Assembly: GCA_963677815.1 (NCBI GenBank)
Contig: OY782499.1
Location: forward strand, 372,001 to 436,000
Length of the DNA stretch: 64,000 nucleotides
Direction of reading: 5' to 3'
Source: JAEKNW01 sp963677815
GTDB lineage: Bacteria > Cloacimonadota > Cloacimonadia > Cloacimonadales > JAFGVF01
How positions within the stretch are numbered: position 1 is the first letter of the stretch; each line of letters opens with the position of its first letter. The position numbers and the translations under genes were made by a program. Shown here piece after piece: positions 44,932 to 53,565 of the stretch. Under the pieces are notes generated by a model, which searched no databases, had not been told where the DNA came from, and saw only the letters and a list, made by a program, of their open reading frames with translations.

Positions 44932-45160
44932 TCAGGTGCAAGCAAGGATGCTTCCACTCCATAAAGACATCCCTGCTGTCAGATTTTTGTGGAAGTAACA
45001 AGGTATGGACTGACAGCATCCCTGCTGTCAGATTTGTGTGGAAGTAAGGATACTTCCACTCCATACTTTTTGCTGTCAGATTTGTGTGGAAGTAAGGATA
45101 CTTCCACTCCATACTTCTTGCTGGACACGGGTAGGGATACCCGTATTCCCAGTTAGAAAC
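44932..45160. repeat. 48-bp tandem hairpin array plus one H2-type hairpin
   Basis: Units beginning GCTGTCAGATT start at 44974, 45024 and 45072 (spacing 50 and 48), each containing GTGGAAGTA-AGG-ATACTTCCAC or a variant. CTGACAGC-ATCCCT-GCTGTCAG (45010-45031) is a perfect 8-bp hairpin. At 45126-45156 a hairpin ACGGGTA/TACCCGT followed by TTCCCAGTTAGA is the reverse complement of the H2 hairpin of the array at 48934-49572, with changed but still paired bases. GC content is higher than the surroundings. The 48-base period keeps a minus-strand frame open, but nothing suggests a real protein. Confidence 0.8.
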
Positions 45161-45176
45161 TGGCAGCAGAATAGTT

Positions 45177-45234
45177 CTTGATTGTTACTCTCTCTATATA
45201 AACCCAATGATGATTTGAGAGAGTAACAATCAAG
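45177..45234. repeat. Hairpin repeat IR-B, copy 3 (intact)
   Basis: 58 bp with perfect 18-bp arms CTTGATTGTTACTCTCTC and GAGAGAGTAACAATCAAG around a 22-base loop. It is the best-preserved of three copies in the window. Confidence 0.85.
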
Positions 45235-45297
45235 ATGCAGTGAAAGTTGTGACTATAATCTATATAATAACTTAGCTAAAAAAAATATTGCCTAAAT

Positions 45298-45325
45298 TTG
45301 ACATATAAAATAATTTGCATATAAA
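45298..45325 (+). promoter_or_regulatory. Putative sigma70-type promoter of the Zn-ribbon gene and ileS
   Basis: TTGACA (45298-45303), 16-base spacer, TATAAA (45320-45325), 32 bases before the ATG, which has a GAGGAAAT ribosome site. A good match at both boxes. Confidence 0.6.
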
Positions 45326-45357
45326 ATATAATTTTACACTCAAAAGAGGAAATAAGA

Positions 45358-45621
45358 ATGTATAGATTAGATGACAAACATTTAGAAAAGGCCAAGGAGA
45401 TAGTCCTATCAGCACGCAAGAAGAAATCATGTAAAGTGTGTTATGATAGGGGCTATATTGGTGTCAACCAGCAAAATATGGTAGTACTTTGCCATAAATG
45501 TGTTGATGCAGAGAAAGCGACAGAAGAGTGGAAAAAGTATGTTCTTGAGAACGAAGATTTAAAAGAGCATTACAGTGAATTCTTTGAAGAAGAGGAAGAA
45601 GCTTCTGAGGAAGAAGAATAA
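45358..45621 (+). CDS. Small zinc-ribbon-like protein with acidic tail
   Basis: 87 residues. Two CxxC pairs (SCKVCYDRG, Cys25 and Cys28; VLCHKCVDAEK, Cys45 and Cys48) suggest one zinc site. The C-terminus is almost all Glu/Asp (FFEEEEEASEEEE). I do not recognise a family. It has its own promoter-like boxes and a ribosome site, and ileS starts 28 bases later, so the two are probably co-transcribed. A zinc-binding adaptor or nucleic-acid-associated role is possible but unsupported. Confidence 0.78.
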   Translation: MYRLDDKHLEKAKEIVLSARKKKSCKVCYDRGYIGVNQQNMVVLCHKCVDAEKATEEWKKYVLENEDLKEHYSEFFEEEEEASEEEE

Positions 45622-45649
45622 ATATTAAATCATTTTAAAGGGAAAATTA

Positions 45650-48600
45650 ATGTATAAAAGTATTGATTTAAAAGAATCTCCAGCTCTTTTAGAAGAAAGA
45701 GTAAGAGAATATTGGGAAGAAAAAAACACCCATAATAAAAGTATAGAAAACAGAGAAGGAGCTGAACAGTTTGTCTTCTTTGAAGGTCCTCCGACAGCCA
45801 ATGGAAAACCTGGTATTCATCATGTAATGGCAAGAACCTTAAAGGATTCTGTTTGTCGTTATAAAACTATGCAAGGTTATCAAGTAAAGCGTAAAGCTGG
45901 TTGGGACACCCATGGTCTTCCTGTTGAAATTGAAGTTGAGAAGACTTTAGGTTTAGATGGTAAGCCAGAGATAGAAAAATATGGTATAGAACCATTCAAT
46001 AAAAAGTGTAAAGAATCAGTTTTTACTTATGAAGGCTTATGGAGAAAGATGACTCAGCAGATGGGTTATTGGGTAGACTTAGATAATCCTTACATAACTT
46101 TAGATAATAAATATATAGAAACTGTATGGTGGATATTGAACGATTTCTTTAAGAGGGATTTACTCTATAAAGGTCACAAGATAGTTCCTTACTGCCCTAA
46201 ATGTGGTACACCTTTATCTTCACATGAAGTTGCCCAAGGTTATAAAGATGTAAATGACCCTTCAGTTTTCGTAAAGTTCAAAGCAAAAGATATGGATAAT
46301 ACTTACTTCCTAGCTTGGACAACTACCCCATGGACTCTTCTTTCCAATGTTGCCTTGGTGGTTAATCCTGAAGAAACTTATGTAAAAGTAAGATTGCAAG
46401 AAACTGAAGAGCAGTTAATTTTAGCAAAGGCGAGACTTTCTGTACTTTCAGAAGACTATGAAATAGTTGAAGAATACAAGGGTTCAGAGCTTGAGCATAA
46501 AAGATATGAAAGACTTTATGATTTCATGGATGTAGAAGAAGATGGTTGGTATATAGGGTTAGCTGACTATGTTACTATGGATGATGGTACAGGTGTTGTT
46601 CATACTGCTCCAGCATTTGGTGCTGATGACTACAATATCGGTATGAAATATAAGTTACCTTTCATCAATCTTGTTGATGGCGAAGGTAAATTCATTGATA
46701 GTGTTGAACCATGGAAAGGCATTTTTGTAAAAGAAGCTGATAAAGCTATCATCAAGGATATGAAAGAAAGAGAAGTTCTTTACAGAAGAGAGCAAATAAA
46801 ACATAGCTACCCACATTGCTGGCGTTGTTCTTCACCACTTATCTATTACGGAAGAGAATCTTGGTTTATCCGTACTTCTCAGTTTAGAGAAGAGTTGATG
46901 AAAAACAATGATACAGTAAATTGGTATCCTACATTTGTTGGAGAAAAACGCTTCGGTGAATGGTTAAAAAATAACATAGATTGGGCTCTTTCAAGAGATA
47001 GATTCTGGGGCACACCTTTAAATGTTTGGGTGTGTGATGAATGTGGAAAATTAGACTCTGTTGGTTCTATCGAAGAACTTAGAGAAAGAGGATATTATAA
47101 AGATGGTTCAAAAGTTGCAGAAGATATCGAACTTCATCGTCCTTATGTTGATGATATTCATTTAAAATGTTCATGTGGACATGATATGGTAAGAACACCT
47201 GAAGTGATAGACTGCTGGTTTGATTCAGGTGCTATGCCTTTTGCACAATGGCATTATCCTTTTGAAAACAAAGAAAGATTTGATGGAGAGCTCTTCCCTG
47301 CTGACTTCATCTCTGAGGGTATAGACCAAACTCGTGGTTGGTTCTACTCATTATTAGCTATCTCTACTATACTAAAAGGAAAAGCTCCTTATAAGAATGT
47401 TTTAGTTAATGACCTTATACTTGATGCTAAGGGTATCAAAATGAGTAAATCTAAGGGTAATACAGCAGATCCATTTGAGCTTATGAATAAGTATGGAGCT
47501 GACGTAATTCGCTGGTACTTGTTATATGTAAGTCCTCCTTGGGTTCCAACAAAATTTAATGAAAAAGGTGTTGCTGAAATCTTAGGTAAGTTTATGGGAA
47601 CCCTAAAGAATGTTTATTCATTCTATACCACCTATGCTAATATTGATAATTTCCAGGCAGATAGCCAGAATTTTAATCAAGAAAAAACTGCTGAAATTGA
47701 TAGATGGATAATCTCAAGAACTAACACTTTGATTAAAGATGTTACCGAATATAATAATAATTATGATTTCACTAAGAGTGTTAGAGCTATTCAGGACTTT
47801 GTGCTTGATGAAGTATCAAATTGGTATGTTAGACGGTCAAGACGTAGATTCTGGTCATTTGAGCTTACTGAAGATAAAAAAGATGCTTATGCTACTCTCA
47901 ACTTTGTTTTAGAGACTATTGCTAAGTTAATAGCTCCATTTGCACCTTATATGGCTGAAGATATTTATACAAACTTAACAGGTAATGAATCAGTTCATTT
48001 AGAAAAGTATCCTCAAGCTAATGAAAAAGTTATAGATAGTAAGCTTGAAGAAGAAATGCAAACTATAATCACTCTAGTTGGATTAGGACGTTCTGCACGT
48101 AACACTTGTCAGATTAAAGTTAGACAAACTCTGCAAACTATTTTCGTTCCTGCTTCGACAAAGAATGTTGTAGAGAGAATGACCGACCTTTTAGTTGAAG
48201 AGATAAATATAAAAGATATCAAATTCATTTCTCGCGATGATGATTTCGTTCATTATGATATGAAACCTAACTTCAAGGTAATGGGACCTAAATTTGGTAA
48301 AAGTATGAAACTGATAGCTAATACTTTACAAAATGAAGATGCTTCTGAAATTATTGCAGCATTTAATGCTGGTAAGTCTTATGATTTAGTTGTGAATAAT
48401 GAAACCTTCACCATAAGTGAAGAAGATGTTGCTATCTCTATTCAACAAAGAGAAGGTTATACCTTTGAATCTCATAAAGAATTATGGGTAGCTTTAGATA
48501 CTAAATTAAGTCCTGAGCTTATTACTGAAGGTTATGCTAGAGAAATCAATAATAAGATTCAATTTACCAGAAAAGAAAACAACTTTGATATCATGGATAG

Positions 48601-48775
48601 AATTGATGTATTATATTTTGCTGAAGATGAGTTAGCTAATGTATTTACATCTTATGCCGACTTTATAGCCTCTGATACTCTTACTGATCAGTTTATTAGA
48701 AGAGATAATAAAGATGGTATGGAAGAATATGATATCAATGGACAAGTACTATATATGAAACTAGAAAGAAAATAA
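45650..48775 (+). CDS. ileS: Isoleucyl-tRNA synthetase (eukaryotic-like, type 2)
   Basis: 1041 residues. Class I signature: the HIGH-equivalent GIHH at 55-58 (GPPTANGKPGIHHVMARTLK) and KMSKS at 597-601 (GIKMSKSKGNTADPFELM). The CP1 editing domain is present (FLAWTTTPWTLLSNVALVV, DDGTGVVHTAPAFGADDYN). A WCRC-like site is seen as HCWRCSSPLIYY, then DCWFDSGAMPFAQWHYPF. Length and motif form fit the IleRS2 clade, whose members are usually less mupirocin-sensitive than IleRS1; that is a family property. It charges tRNA-Ile. Followed by a strong plus-strand terminator. Confidence 0.97.
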   Translation: MYKSIDLKESPALLEERVREYWEEKNTHNKSIENREGAEQFVFFEGPPTANGKPGIHHVMARTLKDSVCRYKTMQGYQVKRKAGWDTHGLPVEIEVEKTLGLDGKPEIEKYGIEPFNKKCKESVFTYEGLWRKMTQQMGYWVDLDNPYITLDNKYIETVWWILNDFFKRDLLYKGHKIVPYCPKCGTPLSSHEVAQGYKDVNDPSVFVKFKAKDMDNTYFLAWTTTPWTLLSNVALVVNPEETYVKVRLQETEEQLILAKARLSVLSEDYEIVEEYKGSELEHKRYERLYDFMDVEEDGWYIGLADYVTMDDGTGVVHTAPAFGADDYNIGMKYKLPFINLVDGEGKFIDSVEPWKGIFVKEADKAIIKDMKEREVLYRREQIKHSYPHCWRCSSPLIYYGRESWFIRTSQFREELMKNNDTVNWYPTFVGEKRFGEWLKNNIDWALSRDRFWGTPLNVWVCDECGKLDSVGSIEELRERGYYKDGSKVAEDIELHRPYVDDIHLKCSCGHDMVRTPEVIDCWFDSGAMPFAQWHYPFENKERFDGELFPADFISEGIDQTRGWFYSLLAISTILKGKAPYKNVLVNDLILDAKGIKMSKSKGNTADPFELMNKYGADVIRWYLLYVSPPWVPTKFNEKGVAEILGKFMGTLKNVYSFYTTYANIDNFQADSQNFNQEKTAEIDRWIISRTNTLIKDVTEYNNNYDFTKSVRAIQDFVLDEVSNWYVRRSRRRFWSFELTEDKKDAYATLNFVLETIAKLIAPFAPYMAEDIYTNLTGNESVHLEKYPQANEKVIDSKLEEEMQTIITLVGLGRSARNTCQIKVRQTLQTIFVPASTKNVVERMTDLLVEEINIKDIKFISRDDDFVHYDMKPNFKVMGPKFGKSMKLIANTLQNEDASEIIAAFNAGKSYDLVVNNETFTISEEDVAISIQQREGYTFESHKELWVALDTKLSPELITEGYAREINNKIQFTRKENNFDIMDRIDVLYFAEDELANVFTSYADFIASDTLTDQFIRRDNKDGMEEYDINGQVLYMKLERK

Positions 48776-48798
48776 ATTTGGAAGAAATTTAGCAATAA

Positions 48799-48832
48799 AA
48801 AAGGGGAACTTTAAAGTTCCCCTTTATATTTG
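48799..48832 (+). terminator. Terminator of ileS
   Basis: Perfect palindrome with arms AAAGGGGAACTTT and AAAGTTCCCCTTT (48800-48825), followed by ATATTT. It begins 24 bases after the ileS stop. Confidence 0.9.
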
Positions 48833-48933
48833 GATTCAATTTCAAGTCTGGTGAAAAAAAGGTTCTCTCTCAAGTAGAGTGGGGCGTAGAAAAAAAGAGG
48901 AATACTTGAAGAAGTGGCTTAAGGGAACTAATA

Positions 48934-49572
48934 CTCTCCCCGGTCTACACGACCACCCCTCTCAGACGCTCTTACGAGCTGAAAGGGGATTAATCTAACT
49001 GGGAATGCGGGATTCCAGCCCGCGGTTACGCAGGTGTTGTCATTTAGATGGCGGAGAAAATCTCCACCGTCCGACAAATACTCTCCCCGGTCTACTCGAT
49101 CACCCCTCTCAGACGCTCTTACGAGCTGAAAGGGGATTAATCTAACTGGGAACGCGGGATTCCAGCCCGCGGTTACGCAGGTGTCATTTAGATGGCGGAG
49201 AAAATCTCCACCGTTCGACAAATACTCTCCCCGGTCTACTCGACCACCCCTCTCAGACGCTCTTACGAGCTGAAAGGGGATTAATCTAACTGGGATCGCG
49301 GGATTCCAGCCCGCGGTTACGCAGGTGTCATTTAGATGGCGGAGAAAATCTCCACCGTCCGACAAATACTCTCCCCGGTCTTCACGACCACCCCTCTCAA
49401 ACGCTCTTACGAGCTGAAAGGGGATTAATCTAACTGGGAACGCGGGATTCCAGCCCGCGGTTACGCAGGTGTCATTTAGATGGCGGAGAAAATCTCCACC
49501 GTTCGACAAATACTCTCCCCGGTCTACTCGACCACCCCTCTCAGACGCTCTTACGAGCTGAAAGGGGATTAT
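48934..49572 (-). repeat. Tandem array of about 144-bp units, each with three hairpins
   Basis: Units start at 48934, 49081, 49225, 49369 and 49513 (spacing 147, 144, 144, 144); the fifth is partial. Read on the minus strand each unit has H3 (GGTGGAGA-TTT-TCTCCGCC), H2 (CCGCGGGCTGGAATCCCGCG) and H1 (CCCCTTTCAG pairing with CTGAGAGGGG). H1 and H3 contain G-U pairs only on this strand, so if RNA matters it is minus-strand RNA. It lies in the 925-base gap between ileS and the cyclase-like gene, at the 3' side of the latter. A minus-strand frame stays open because 144 and 147 are multiples of three; it lacks any protein-like feature. Single units or parts occur at 8437-8497 and 45126-45156. Confidence 0.88.
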
Positions 49573-49700
49573 TAACTCTCCCAGGTTAACAACTGATACA
49601 GGACTATTAAAATGCATCATCCTAGCTGCTACAGAGGAGCAAAATCTTTGTAGATTAAGATGTCACTTAAACCTAAACCTGCAGATGGTTTATCCTAGCT

Positions 49701-52700
49701 CTATATGTTTTCTGTGTCTAATGATATTAGCAAATCATTAACCATAGCTAGACCATTTTCATAATTACAGGTCTTGAAAACAGCAAGTGCTTCATTCAGC
49801 TTTTTCTTTGCTTCAAGTAAATTTCCTAGTTCTATGTCACAAGTTGCCCAGTTAAATAGAGCAATTCCTTCACTATGTTTACTACCAAGATTATTTAATA
49901 TTTTAAATTCTTCTTCAAAATTCTTGGATGCTTCAAAATACTTTTCTTGTTCTTTATTCGAAGTCCCTAAAAGACCATAAGAGTTAGCAAGGCCTTCAAT
50001 ATCTTCAATCTTCTTTTGATGTTCAATATTCTCAGTAATTAATTTATTAGCTTGATCATATTTACCCATCTTAATATATATCTGAGCAATGATATTATTA
50101 ACAAAACTTTGTGTTCTCAAATTACCTACTGAAAGACCAATAGTTCTACATTCAAGAGCAAAATTTAGAGCTTTATCATATTCATTGCTGGAAATATGTA
50201 TTAGGGCTAGATTATATAATATTCTTGATGCTTGATTTGTATTATGACTAAGTCTAGCTATTTCAAGAGCTTCTAAAAGAAGAGCAAGTGCCTCCTGAAG
50301 GTTCTTTTCATTATATTCCAACATAGCTAAATCTGACATAATTCTACATTTTGTTATTCTGTTACCTGTTTCATCAGAATATTTAAGTGCTTTCAAGTAG
50401 TAACTTTTTGCTTGGAATTTATCACCTAAATGATAAGTCATAACTCCGATATTATGTGCACCACTTCCTAATAAATTAGAATTATTAATACTTTCTATGA
50501 GGTTCATATTAAGTTTGAAGTAATGAAGAGCATCATAATACTTTGATTTTTCCATGTAATAAACACCTAGTAGATTAGCAATTCTACTTACATATAAATC
50601 ATTATCATTATCTAAGTATCTTTCTAATAATTCAATAGATATTTCTTCAAATTCCTGACCTCGATTTAGATAACGAAGAGAATCTAGATAATAAATTGTT
50701 AAATGAATCTTGTACTCTGAAGTCTCATAGAGAGGTAATATTTCTTGAGTTAAGTTTACAAGTTCATTGAATTTTTCTTGAATAAAGAGGGATTTTGCTT
50801 TCAAATAGCTTAGCTTTAGCCATTCTTCTGTTCCAGGCTTAATTAAGCCTTCTAACTCTTTAATATCCTGATTGGAAATGTCGATCCTACTCTCCTCTAA
50901 ATTGACCTCAATTACCTTTAATCTTGTATCAATCATAATTTCCTCATCTATGATATTTTGTTGTTTCATGTAGTCTATAAGCTGACTACAATACTCTAGT
51001 GTTGCACCATATTTATGATATTTAATTGAATCATCTATTGCTAGTCTTAGATAACTAACAGCTTTATCTACCACTTGACCATTTATAGAATTATATATCA
51101 GCTCTTCATAATGGTTACTTAAAGAATCTTTAAAAATCTTTTCCATTGACATAAGAGCTTTTTTATGAATATTTACAGCTTGGCTCACAAGCAATAAACG
51201 ATAAATACAATCTCTGTAGATATTATTCCTAAAAACATAATTAAATTCCAGAACAGGATACCAAAGATTTTCAATTTCACCTTCAGCAAGGAAGCGGGAA
51301 ATATCGTTACCGCCGATCATTTCTTGTAATATCCTCTTATCAAATTTATTACCTAAAACAGTAGCAACTTTAACTACCTTTTTCAAAATATCATCAAGTT
51401 TATCCACTCTTTCAATAATCATAGCTTCAATACTATCAGGTATTGAGAAAGTATCTTCATTAATGAATTTATCATCTTTTAGAAGTTTTTCACGTTTGAT
51501 ATAAGAAATTATTTGTTCAATATAGAAAGGGTTTCCATCTGCTTGATCAATAATGCGTTTTAGAAACTTATCAGAAATACTTATTTTCTCTTCTAGATCC
51601 TCTTGCAAAAAAGAATTTATCATTTGAACAGATTCATCGTAAGTCAACTTATTTATCTTACACATTCTTTCATGTGAATTTATTTCTAAATCCTGAAAGA
51701 AATCTTCTTGTTTCTTTCGACTTGCAATTAGAATAGTTATTGGATAATCTTCAATGAGGGGATAAAAATACTTCAAAAAGTTATAACTTTCAGGGTCTAT
51801 AAAATCGAAATTATCTATAATTATTATAGTTGGTAAATTTAATGACATTAACCTGAAGATGTTTGCAATGGCATAAAAAGTATTTTCATATCTACTTTTA
51901 ATAATTTCACTATCAACATTATCAGCATTAAATTCCTTGATACCTAAAAAGGTTTCTAAGAGTCCTATCCCGCTATTAAGCTCATGGATAAGGGTTTTAT
52001 TATTAACATTTCTAGCTAGCGAGTCTATCACCCTTGCTATTCTCTCATGATTAACATGATAATCATCGGAATCATTTAATTTGAAGAAATATTTAAAATA
52101 GGCAATTAAGGGATTATAGTTTTGCTTTAAAACTGTATCGCATTCCATATAAGCCCAGGAATATTCTGATTTACCAAGTAAATTGACTGATTCAGCTATC
52201 AAGCGTGTCTTTCCGACACCCTCTTCTCCATAAATATTAAGTAATTTTGAGACTACATCAAGAGTAGATGTGTTTATCTTATTGCTGACTTTAAGTAATT
52301 CTTGCTTACGGCCTATGAACTTATTATTAAAGGCCAAAAATTCATTAATATATTTTGGGCTGTTAAGTACATAGGTTGGAATCTTTGCTTGAAATCCTTT
52401 ATAGTTACGATAGCCCTTCATTATAACCTTAAAGTTCTTTCTTGCTTTATGAAATATATATTTATCTACTAAGATTTCATCAGAGCTTGCTTGAATTGCC
52501 ATCTGGGCAGAAAGATTTACTGACATACCCAGAACCGTATATTCTCCTCTAGTAAATGAACCTACGAAACCAGCATAAGCCTCTCCATAACTAATACCAA
52601 TATGAGATATGTTTGGTTGAAAGTTCTTGACTTCAAGGGCGAAATTGCAAGCTCTAATAGGAGCATCACGATAACTCTTTGGTGCACCAAAAATAACTAA

Positions 52701-53483
52701 TAAGACAAGTCCTTTATCGGAGAAATCTACTTTGTTGAAATACCCCCCATAGCGGAGAGCCATATTCATAACTCTGATTATAAATTTCTTAGTACTTTCA
52801 CTTTCATCCAAGGCTATAAAACAAGAAACTACTTTTCTAAACTCTCCAAGTTTATCATGATTCCTCAATATTGGGGGTAAAAATTTATTATAGTTATCTA
52901 AAATTTCTTCTTTATATTCAATAACTTTTTGATCTGTTTTATGGACCTTATCACTAACTGGGAATGAAAAGTTAACCTTACCTCTTGAAGATTTTTTTAT
53001 AGCTTTTATGGCTGAATTTACTCCATCTCCTGAGAAAAGATAAGTCGAGTAGTAATCTGATTGATATATATCTAAACTGATTTCTCCAAAACCAACTCCT
53101 ACTTTTATTCCTAATAAGAAAGATAAGTCAAAAATATTCTCAGAATTATACCTATCTACTGAATCAATTATCTTAGATGTCAGATTTTTAAAATCAATAT
53201 GGGCTACTTCGGTATCAGGGAAAATAGCAATGAAAGAATCACCAGCAAAAGAAGAAATAAATCCATGATTTTCCTCAATCATGGAAATTAGAGGCTCAAA
53301 TAGTTTCTTAATAATCTGAGATAATTCCTCTGCCCCAGCAGAACCTTTATCCATTAATAGTTGAGTTAACTCAGTAAAACCTGAGATATCTATTATCAGG
53401 ACATGTGCAAATAATTCTTTTTTTAGTTTACCCTTATAGAATTCATTTAAAACAAATTCAGGTACAAAACTTTTAAATTTCAT
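49701..53483 (-). CDS. Soluble-adenylyl-cyclase-like protein: two cyclase domains, ATPase, TPRs
   Basis: 1260 residues. Class III cyclase domain C1 (about 22-190): metal Asp32 (IIDISGFTEL) and Asp82 (FAGDSFIAIF). Domain C2 (about 215-375): Lys251 (FNKVDFSDKG), Thr316 (EYTVLG), Asn323. Then an AAA/NB-ARC-like ATPase (Walker A GEEGVGKT, 419-426; Walker B TIIIIDNFDF) and C-terminal TPRs (about 880-1250). The order matches mammalian soluble adenylyl cyclase and similar bacterial proteins. Odd: the position of the transition-state Arg (VNxxxR) is Gln327, and the C1 Lys preceding GD is Ser78. Activity is therefore uncertain; it may be a regulatory relic that senses nucleotides. No signal peptide or membrane helix, so cytoplasmic. 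A terminator separates it from the upstream beta-helix gene. Confidence 0.9.
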   Translation of the reverse strand: MKFKSFVPEFVLNEFYKGKLKKELFAHVLIIDISGFTELTQLLMDKGSAGAEELSQIIKKLFEPLISMIEENHGFISSFAGDSFIAIFPDTEVAHIDFKNLTSKIIDSVDRYNSENIFDLSFLLGIKVGVGFGEISLDIYQSDYYSTYLFSGDGVNSAIKAIKKSSRGKVNFSFPVSDKVHKTDQKVIEYKEEILDNYNKFLPPILRNHDKLGEFRKVVSCFIALDESESTKKFIIRVMNMALRYGGYFNKVDFSDKGLVLLVIFGAPKSYRDAPIRACNFALEVKNFQPNISHIGISYGEAYAGFVGSFTRGEYTVLGMSVNLSAQMAIQASSDEILVDKYIFHKARKNFKVIMKGYRNYKGFQAKIPTYVLNSPKYINEFLAFNNKFIGRKQELLKVSNKINTSTLDVVSKLLNIYGEEGVGKTRLIAESVNLLGKSEYSWAYMECDTVLKQNYNPLIAYFKYFFKLNDSDDYHVNHERIARVIDSLARNVNNKTLIHELNSGIGLLETFLGIKEFNADNVDSEIIKSRYENTFYAIANIFRLMSLNLPTIIIIDNFDFIDPESYNFLKYFYPLIEDYPITILIASRKKQEDFFQDLEINSHERMCKINKLTYDESVQMINSFLQEDLEEKISISDKFLKRIIDQADGNPFYIEQIISYIKREKLLKDDKFINEDTFSIPDSIEAMIIERVDKLDDILKKVVKVATVLGNKFDKRILQEMIGGNDISRFLAEGEIENLWYPVLEFNYVFRNNIYRDCIYRLLLVSQAVNIHKKALMSMEKIFKDSLSNHYEELIYNSINGQVVDKAVSYLRLAIDDSIKYHKYGATLEYCSQLIDYMKQQNIIDEEIMIDTRLKVIEVNLEESRIDISNQDIKELEGLIKPGTEEWLKLSYLKAKSLFIQEKFNELVNLTQEILPLYETSEYKIHLTIYYLDSLRYLNRGQEFEEISIELLERYLDNDNDLYVSRIANLLGVYYMEKSKYYDALHYFKLNMNLIESINNSNLLGSGAHNIGVMTYHLGDKFQAKSYYLKALKYSDETGNRITKCRIMSDLAMLEYNEKNLQEALALLLEALEIARLSHNTNQASRILYNLALIHISSNEYDKALNFALECRTIGLSVGNLRTQSFVNNIIAQIYIKMGKYDQANKLITENIEHQKKIEDIEGLANSYGLLGTSNKEQEKYFEASKNFEEEFKILNNLGSKHSEGIALFNWATCDIELGNLLEAKKKLNEALAVFKTCNYENGLAMVNDLLISLDTENI

Positions 53484-53501
53484 TTAACTCCCCATTTTCA
53501 C

Positions 53502-53538
53502 TAAAAGACAACCCTCGTAAGAGGGTTGCTCTTTTTTA
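53502..53538 (-). terminator. Terminator of the beta-helix protein gene
   Basis: CAACCCTC / GAGGGTTG arms (53509-53516 and 53521-53528) around GTAA, extended by AAGA/TCTT, and on the minus strand followed by TCTTTTAG. A T-rich run also stands on the other side. Confidence 0.85.
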
Positions 53539-53565
53539 CATATATGCTTTATTATGGAGAGAAGA

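Noticed and set aside
44915..45112. Minus-strand open frame of 65 codons with repeated MEWKYPYFHTNLTA
   Set aside because: By-product of the 48-bp hairpin array; no ribosome site, and the repeat is palindromic DNA.
48934..49572. CRISPR array
   Set aside because: Units are near-identical along their full 144 bp, with no unique spacers, and no cas gene is in the window.
48928..49620. Minus-strand open frame of 230 codons with 48-residue repeats
   Set aside because: It exists only because the 144/147-bp hairpin repeat has a period divisible by three. Sequence constraint fits hairpins, composition is unlike neighbouring proteins, and there is no ribosome site.
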